The translations under genes were made by a program, and so were the position numbers. A stretch of 64,000 bases of DNA from assembly GCA_001766655.1 (NCBI GenBank), contig MJCC01000005.1, forward strand, positions 738,301-802,300. Direction: 5' to 3'. Positions 59,460 to 64,000 of this stretch are shown piece after piece. Below the pieces are notes generated by a model that was given only the letters and a program-made list of their open reading frames with translations, was not told the origin of the DNA and did no database searches. This stretch comes from Phytomonas francai. Its lineage: Eukaryota > Euglenozoa > Kinetoplastea > Trypanosomatida > Trypanosomatidae. Numbering within the stretch: position 1 is the stretch's first letter; every line of letters starts with the position of its first letter.

Positions 59460-60821
59460 ATGCCTACACCAATGCAAAAGAATGGGTGCCAACGCTCGAA
59501 ATGTCGCACCAAGGACAACCCTAGCGAATCCCGAAGCTTTGGCCTACCTTTCTCACCTATCCCACGCCAACCTTGCCAGAAAAAAGCGTACGAGCGAAAG
59601 CGTGTTTTGCCGAAGGAGATCAGCTTCATCCTCCTCCTCCTCGCGGTGCGGACCGCGAGCGAGATCAGCGTGCGGAAGCACATGCTGAGTTTGGAATTAA
59701 TCGCAAATTCGCACGACTTCGAGCCCGACTCCTCCTTCGACAACGCGAGGCAGAGCACCGCCTACTTCAACTCGATCCCGTCCGGCAAGCAGACGTCCTT
59801 CACGGAGTGCTACTCGGACGGCGTGCTGACCTCGACCCTGAGCAAGTGCTCCAGCTCCGACCTCGCCGACGACGAGGACCCCGACGGCGGCGGCGAGGAC
59901 GCGGGGAGCCCGCCGGAGGGGATTCTGGAGGGGCTCTACCCCCCCCCCGCGCGCGCGCGTTTCGCGACCGACGCGGCCGTGTGGGAGCGGGTCTTTGGCT
60001 ACCTGACCTGGCAGGCCGCCCTGCGGGTGCGCGGGGTGAGCCGCTTCCACTACCGCGCGTCCGTGCCCTTCGCGTGCGTGGCGCGGATGCCGTCGTCGGG
60101 GCTGCCCGCCGTCTTCCTGCCCTGCCACGACGACCTCGACGCCGACGAGGGCGCCGTCGAGGCGGGGCTGCGGCCGAGCGCGCGGCCGTGGGTGTGCGCG
60201 CGGTGCGGGCTCTTCAACGGGGGGGGCGGCAGGCGGCTGTGGTGCGCGGGCGCCGGCTGCGGGGCGGCGCGGCCGGCGCCCGGCTGCCGCGTCTTCCTCG
60301 GCCAGCTCCGGCGGGCCGGGACGGTGGCGATGGTGCGGTGGGTCCTCGGGCGCGTCCTGAACGCCCCGCGCGAGGCGCTGGTCTGCGTCGAGAACCACCG
60401 TAACGTCGAGACGGGGCGGGGGAAGGGGTGCGCGTGGCCGACGATCCTCGACGAGGCCGCCACCCTGCGCCTGCTCCACGCGAACCACCGCATGCTCTTT
60501 GATAGCGTTTGGGGCGTGGAGGGGATGTGGGTGGCCCTCCGCGGCGGCGAAAACGCGCTGGCGATGGAGAGCCAGGCGCGCAATAAAGAGGTCAATCGAC
60601 CTAAGCACTTGCCGCGTGGGACCATCGTGGTGGAGATGCCTGCTGCTGTCTCGCAGCCGGGTAATTTGACCGGGTACACCCCTCCCCCGTCGTACGACGT
60701 TTTTCCCAAAATGCATCACCCTACCGTTAACGAGGCTGTTTTCGATAAAAAAAATGGAATAACCTTCATAAAGCCTGGGATGTGGCGCCATGATCCGTAT
60801 CAGTGCTCGGTTATCAATTAG
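59460..60821 (+). CDS. Zinc-finger and RRM-like protein with F-box-like helix
   Basis: A 453-residue frame. Residues ~172-200 (AVWERVFGYLTWQAALRVRGVS, split by eye) resemble an F-box. Residues 246-267 form a C4 finger (CARC...CAGAGC). Residues ~276-360 look like an RRM, with VFLGQL as RNP2 and GRGKGCAWPTI as RNP1, of the style seen in several trypanosomatid RNA-binding proteins. This suggests RNA binding, possibly coupled to ubiquitin ligase recruitment. The central part (59,640-60,560) is extremely GC-rich while both ends are AT-rich. The start is uncertain: the first AG after the nearest polypyrimidine tract is at about 59,479-59,480. Initiation at M75 (59682) would then be likely and would remove a hydrophobic, unconvincing N-terminus. 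Confidence 0.75.
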   Translation: MPTPMQKNGCQRSKCRTKDNPSESRSFGLPFSPIPRQPCQKKAYERKRVLPKEISFILLLLAVRTASEISVRKHMLSLELIANSHDFEPDSSFDNARQSTAYFNSIPSGKQTSFTECYSDGVLTSTLSKCSSSDLADDEDPDGGGEDAGSPPEGILEGLYPPPARARFATDAAVWERVFGYLTWQAALRVRGVSRFHYRASVPFACVARMPSSGLPAVFLPCHDDLDADEGAVEAGLRPSARPWVCARCGLFNGGGGRRLWCAGAGCGAARPAPGCRVFLGQLRRAGTVAMVRWVLGRVLNAPREALVCVENHRNVETGRGKGCAWPTILDEAATLRLLHANHRMLFDSVWGVEGMWVALRGGENALAMESQARNKEVNRPKHLPRGTIVVEMPAAVSQPGNLTGYTPPPSYDVFPKMHHPTVNEAVFDKKNGITFIKPGMWRHDPYQCSVIN

Positions 60822-61912
60822 CCGGGTCCTGCTGCCCGTCGGCCTGCTCTTCATTTTTGTGTCTCCTTATTAACACTTTATAGGTTATTATTAAGGGGGG
60901 GGGGGGGGGGTATTTTAATCTCGTTGGTTCATTCGTTCACTAAATTTTTTTATAGGTTTTTTTTTTTTTTATGAGTGTGAAAGTGAACGCAATAGCAACA
61001 CAATGATAAATGTTATTGCACACATGGAACCAATTTATCATATTACAGAACATTATATGGCAATACTAAACCTATGTTAGAAAAATTCAATCTATGGAGC
61101 ACAATTTTATGCCCAGTGGTTATTGGAAAATAATGAAAGAGGCATATAAGATAATTAAAAACTATAAAGTTGAAGGCTACTCAGAGAATTTTGCGTATTA
61201 TGTGCAGTGATGTACATATTTTCACATTTAATCTACCACTTCTTTTGTGTTCCTGTTATTCTTCTTTGGTTGGTTATGACAGCAGATAAGATTGCGCAGT
61301 CAGCTCAAGTACCCCCTCAGATTTTATGCAACAAGTGAGTTTCGTTATATTTGAGGACTTGACTTTCGTAAATGTGCCTCCATTTTATTCTTTTAGAGTT
61401 ATTATAAAAAAAAAAAAACTTATCCTTATGATTTTCAAGTTTCAGTGAATTTATATTTTGGTGATACAGAGCAAATTGGGTTTTTTTTATTAACAATAAT
61501 ATAAACCTGAATATGGGCTATACTTAATGTTGTGTATATCAGATTGTTAAATATATTCCAATAAAGTATACATCATGAAAAAAAAAGAACATTTAAGAAG
61601 TATGGGGTTTGCACGCTGTAGGAACCTCTGAGTGTGGATCAAATAAACGAAGGAAAGGTTCCTATCTACTTTCCCCTTCCTAATCTTCAATGCATAATTG
61701 CGTTTAAACAAGCTTATTAAAGGTATCTATCATAGAAAGGGAATAGAAATCAAGTGGTCGTGTCTATATTTGCTCATTCCCATTTCATTGTGCTCAAAAA
61801 TAATATACTGAACAGCATCTCGGTGCGAGGGCGCCAGTGTAATAGTACAAAAAAACTCATTGACGTTAGCAAAGAAGTAAGATCGTTAGGCACTTAGCTG
61901 TTCAAATTCAAC
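60822..61912. other. Spacer, 1.09 kb, with a 16-G run
   Basis: AT-rich apart from a plus-strand G-run at 60895-60910 and a T-run near 60,957-60,970. Towards the end, a pyrimidine-rich stretch (CATTCCCATTTCATTGTGCTC-like, 61,772-61,797) with an AG at 61814-61815 is a likely acceptor for the FKBP gene, giving a ~97-nt 5' UTR. No RNA gene was recognised. Confidence 0.5.
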
Positions 61913-62248
61913 ATGCCAGCGGACGCGGTTCTGATGGACAAAATTATTGAGGGCGATGGAAAGACTATCCCTCGTCCTGGTAGCATTGTCACGTTAGACT
62001 ACATTGGTTATCTAGAAGATAATACTAAGTTTGATTCAACCACTACTCGCGGCCGTCCTTTTGTGTTTCGTGTGGGTTGCGGCGAGGTTATCAAAGGTTG
62101 GGATGAGGGCATTGTGCAGATGTCCAAGGGGGAGCGGAGTAAGCTTACAATGCCACCATCGTTAGCATACGGTGCTTCAGGATTCCCAGGACTGATTCCA
62201 CCTAACACTACAATTGTGTTCGAAGTGACCCTTTTAGATGTAGCGTAA
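61913..62248 (+). CDS. FKBP12-type peptidyl-prolyl isomerase
   Basis: A 111-residue single-domain FKBP, the normal length for FKBP12. The pocket residues are in place: Y and F in the LDYIGYL and KFDST strands, IKGWDEGI with the pocket-floor Trp, and LAYGASGFPGLIPPNTTIVFEV for the closing loop. The enzyme isomerises prolyl bonds and is the usual target of FK506 and rapamycin. No targeting signal is seen, so a cytosolic location is expected. In Trypanosoma brucei an FKBP12 affects cytokinesis and the flagellar pocket. Confidence 0.95.
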   Translation: MPADAVLMDKIIEGDGKTIPRPGSIVTLDYIGYLEDNTKFDSTTTRGRPFVFRVGCGEVIKGWDEGIVQMSKGERSKLTMPPSLAYGASGFPGLIPPNTTIVFEVTLLDVA

Positions 62249-62730
62249 TGTAGTGCTATATGTTTACGATCGCATTAATTATTTGATGTAAATACCTTAT
62301 CACGTTTTTCCATTCCATATGTTGTCTTTTGAATATGCATTCCAACATTTGTCCAGTGATGTCGGATGATTCTTTTCAAAGGTGTGTACTATGTGTTGCT
62401 CCAAGTTTATTTCGGAAAGGGGTGAAAGTAGAAAAAAATGAACACACAAATGATCCAACATGCAAAAATGTAACCCTTCACCCCCGGGAAGTGGAAGGCA
62501 ACCAAACCGAGAATGCTTGCTATTTACAGTCGCCTAATTTTTAATCTTCTCGACAGGTACTCCACAATAGTAAGGTAGGGAGATAGTTTAGAGTTGTGGT
62601 GTTACATTTCCGCCAAATTATCCTGATATCTTTACACATTTTTTACTTATCCTTTATATTCGAATTATCATTCGAGTTCTAGGTTTTACGCGTATTCTAC
62701 TATCTTACGCTTCAGCTGAAAAGGGAAATC
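62249..62730. other. Spacer, 482 bases
   Basis: A 71-codon plus-strand frame (62329-62544) shows no family resemblance and probably lies in the FKBP 3' UTR. A pyrimidine-rich stretch before 62,716 (TTCAG) would suit the aquaporin acceptor. Confidence 0.5.
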
Positions 62731-63609
62731 ATGATGATCGGTGGTACGGCAGAAAGTAAAACCGTGAAAGAAGTATCTTCGACTTCTCAATGCACTGAGA
62801 TGCTGCAGGGCCCTGAAGGCGCAGCTTTTCCAGCAGGTAATGTTCGCACCTCACAATATAGGAACACATTGTCGAATAGACAGCTTTCATTTTTTCATGC
62901 ATATCGTTTGAATCCACTTACGTCTGCAGTAGCGGTTGAGTTCATTGGAACATTTCTCTTCGTACTGACGGTTCCACTATGTCTCAAGTACAACCCTGAG
63001 ATGGCACCCATCGGTATCGGCTTTTTTCTCACTTCGTTAGTCTTCACCTTTGCTTATATCAGTGGGGGTCATTTTAATCCTATGATCACGACCTCAATGT
63101 GGTTGTCGATGCCTTCAGGCCAAAGGTGCAACGCCTTTGGCGGCTACCAGCTCGCACTTTACGTAATAGCGCAGATGTTGGGAGGCACGATGGCTGCCCT
63201 CCACAGCCTGCTGCTTGAGGGCCCCAACTTTATCGTTCTAAGCGAGGAAGCGAGCTTCACTTGGATGATGCGGGACTTTCTTGCGGAGTGCATTTTCACA
63301 TTTTTGCTCTGCTCCGCCGCGCTACACGCGACCGACAGGGGGTCGTTGTGGCGGGTTCACTTTCACGGGCTTGGGGCCGGCTTCACTTTGGTCTGCGGGG
63401 GCCTGACCTGCAGCTCCGTCTCACGCGGGGCCCTCAACCCCGCCGTGCCGACCCCTTTCTTCGGCCTGCGCCTGCTCCTCGGCGGTGGCGGGGAGGCGGT
63501 GCTGCGGCAGGCCGTGGCCGTGGGCCTGGGGTGGGCCTCCGGCGTGGTCGGGGCCGTCGCGGCCTCCTTCGCCTATTTGTCCGCTGAGAACACAAAGGAG
63601 GACGACTGA
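62731..63609 (+). CDS. Unorthodox aquaporin (MIP family)
   Basis: A 292-residue channel with six membrane helices and two half-helix loops. The first loop motif is NPM (SGGHFNPMITTS, 116-118) in place of NPA. The second is NPA (RGALNPAVP, 236-238), but the selectivity-filter arginine that normally follows is Val239. This predicts a wider or more hydrophobic pore than a water-selective channel, suited to small uncharged solutes or gases; that is inference. The N-terminal ~60 residues are cytosolic and Ser/Thr-rich. The 3' half of the gene is much more GC-rich than the 5' half. It starts with an ATG at 62731. It is the last complete gene in the window. Confidence 0.9.
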   Translation: MMIGGTAESKTVKEVSSTSQCTEMLQGPEGAAFPAGNVRTSQYRNTLSNRQLSFFHAYRLNPLTSAVAVEFIGTFLFVLTVPLCLKYNPEMAPIGIGFFLTSLVFTFAYISGGHFNPMITTSMWLSMPSGQRCNAFGGYQLALYVIAQMLGGTMAALHSLLLEGPNFIVLSEEASFTWMMRDFLAECIFTFLLCSAALHATDRGSLWRVHFHGLGAGFTLVCGGLTCSSVSRGALNPAVPTPFFGLRLLLGGGGEAVLRQAVAVGLGWASGVVGAVAASFAYLSAENTKEDD

Positions 63610-64000
63610 CCCACACAAGAAGTAGTGACCAGTGGAGAAAAGGTAGGCTGCGACAAAAGTGGTAGTCGTATAGGTGTTGCAAGGGGATGGGGAGAAGGCA
63701 GTCAATTCGGAATATAGATGTCTTGAATGCAGTATCCTGCAAAATTAATTATCAAATACTTCATAGAAGAGTATTTTAAATATGCTTTTTATCATGGTAA
63801 AAAAGTAAACATATTTTCTAAATACAATATGATGCAAGAATAATCTTAATTACTCCCAAACTTAACTACAAAGATCTAAAAATATTCTTTACAGGTTAAG
63901 GAAAATCGCAACAAAGTTTCCCCTTCATACTCTATGTTAAATACAAATGACGGTGGACGACTCAACCGCAGTGTGTGTACGATGTGTGTGTGTGTGTGTG
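63610..64000. other. Right-edge spacer with a GT repeat
   Basis: AT-rich, no gene. A (TG)n run starts at 63983 and continues to the window edge, so its length is unknown. Confidence 0.6.

Noticed and set aside
59573..60854. Long overlapping frames of 276 residues (plus) and 385 residues (minus) across the GC peak
   Set aside because: Rich in A, R, P and G with no domain. They arise because few stop codons occur in GC-rich DNA; the 59460-60821 frame carries the recognisable zinc-finger and RRM motifs.
62329..62544. 71-codon plus-strand frame after the FKBP gene
   Set aside because: Begins 80 bases after the FKBP stop, no recognisable domain, and composition like a 3' UTR.

Overview
The window looks like nuclear DNA of a trypanosomatid or close kinetoplastid. 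All genes are intronless. They lie in two long one-way arrays: every gene from base 97 to 51,976 is on the minus strand, and every gene from 54,161 to 63,609 is on the plus strand. AT-rich spacers carry polypyrimidine tracts followed by AG upstream of many starts, as expected for spliced-leader trans-splicing. Mitochondrial proteins begin with the typical MLRR-type presequence. Ribosomal protein L14 has the 175-residue form familiar from trypanosomatids, and an ApaH-like phosphatase of the decapping-enzyme type is present. A bacterial-type isopropanol dehydrogenase recalls Phytomonas, but genus cannot be fixed from the sequence alone.

Minus-strand array, in transcription order from the centre outward: a secreted Shewanella-like phosphatase; a DEAH/RHA helicase; two tandem paralogous proteins of unknown function; L14; dephospho-CoA kinase with a membrane tail; alanyl-tRNA synthetase; two unrecognised proteins; exosome subunit RRP45; a CPSF-A/DDB1-like giant protein; the decapping-type phosphatase ALPH1; an unrecognised propeller-like protein; the deadenylase CAF1; a small tryptophan-rich protein; a helical protein; a zinc-ribbon-rich protein; isopropanol dehydrogenase; a 3.3-kb compositionally odd non-coding island; a two-CHORD protein; and a WDR7/Rabconnectin-like protein. 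The array carries an unusual concentration of mRNA-decay genes (CAF1, ALPH1, RRP45).

The 2.2-kb region between the arrays (51,977-54,160) is a divergent strand-switch region. It holds a G-run on the sense strand of each array, pointing outward, as described for trypanosomatid RNA polymerase II initiation regions. Plus-strand array: a p22/MAM33-like mitochondrial protein, a TPR protein, a degenerate EF-hand protein ending in CC, a mitochondrial cyclophilin, a zinc-finger/RRM-like protein in an extreme GC-rich patch, an FKBP12-type isomerase and an unorthodox aquaporin.

Two interspersed repeat families occur only in spacers. Family A is 394 bp with two inverted copies flanking the alanyl-tRNA synthetase block. 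Family B is 319 bp with two direct copies 18 kb apart, one of them inside the strand-switch region. Copies differ at only 2 and 3 positions. The arrangement would allow inversion, linear amplification or excision of a circle by recombination. No tRNA, rRNA, spliced-leader RNA or CRISPR array was recognised.
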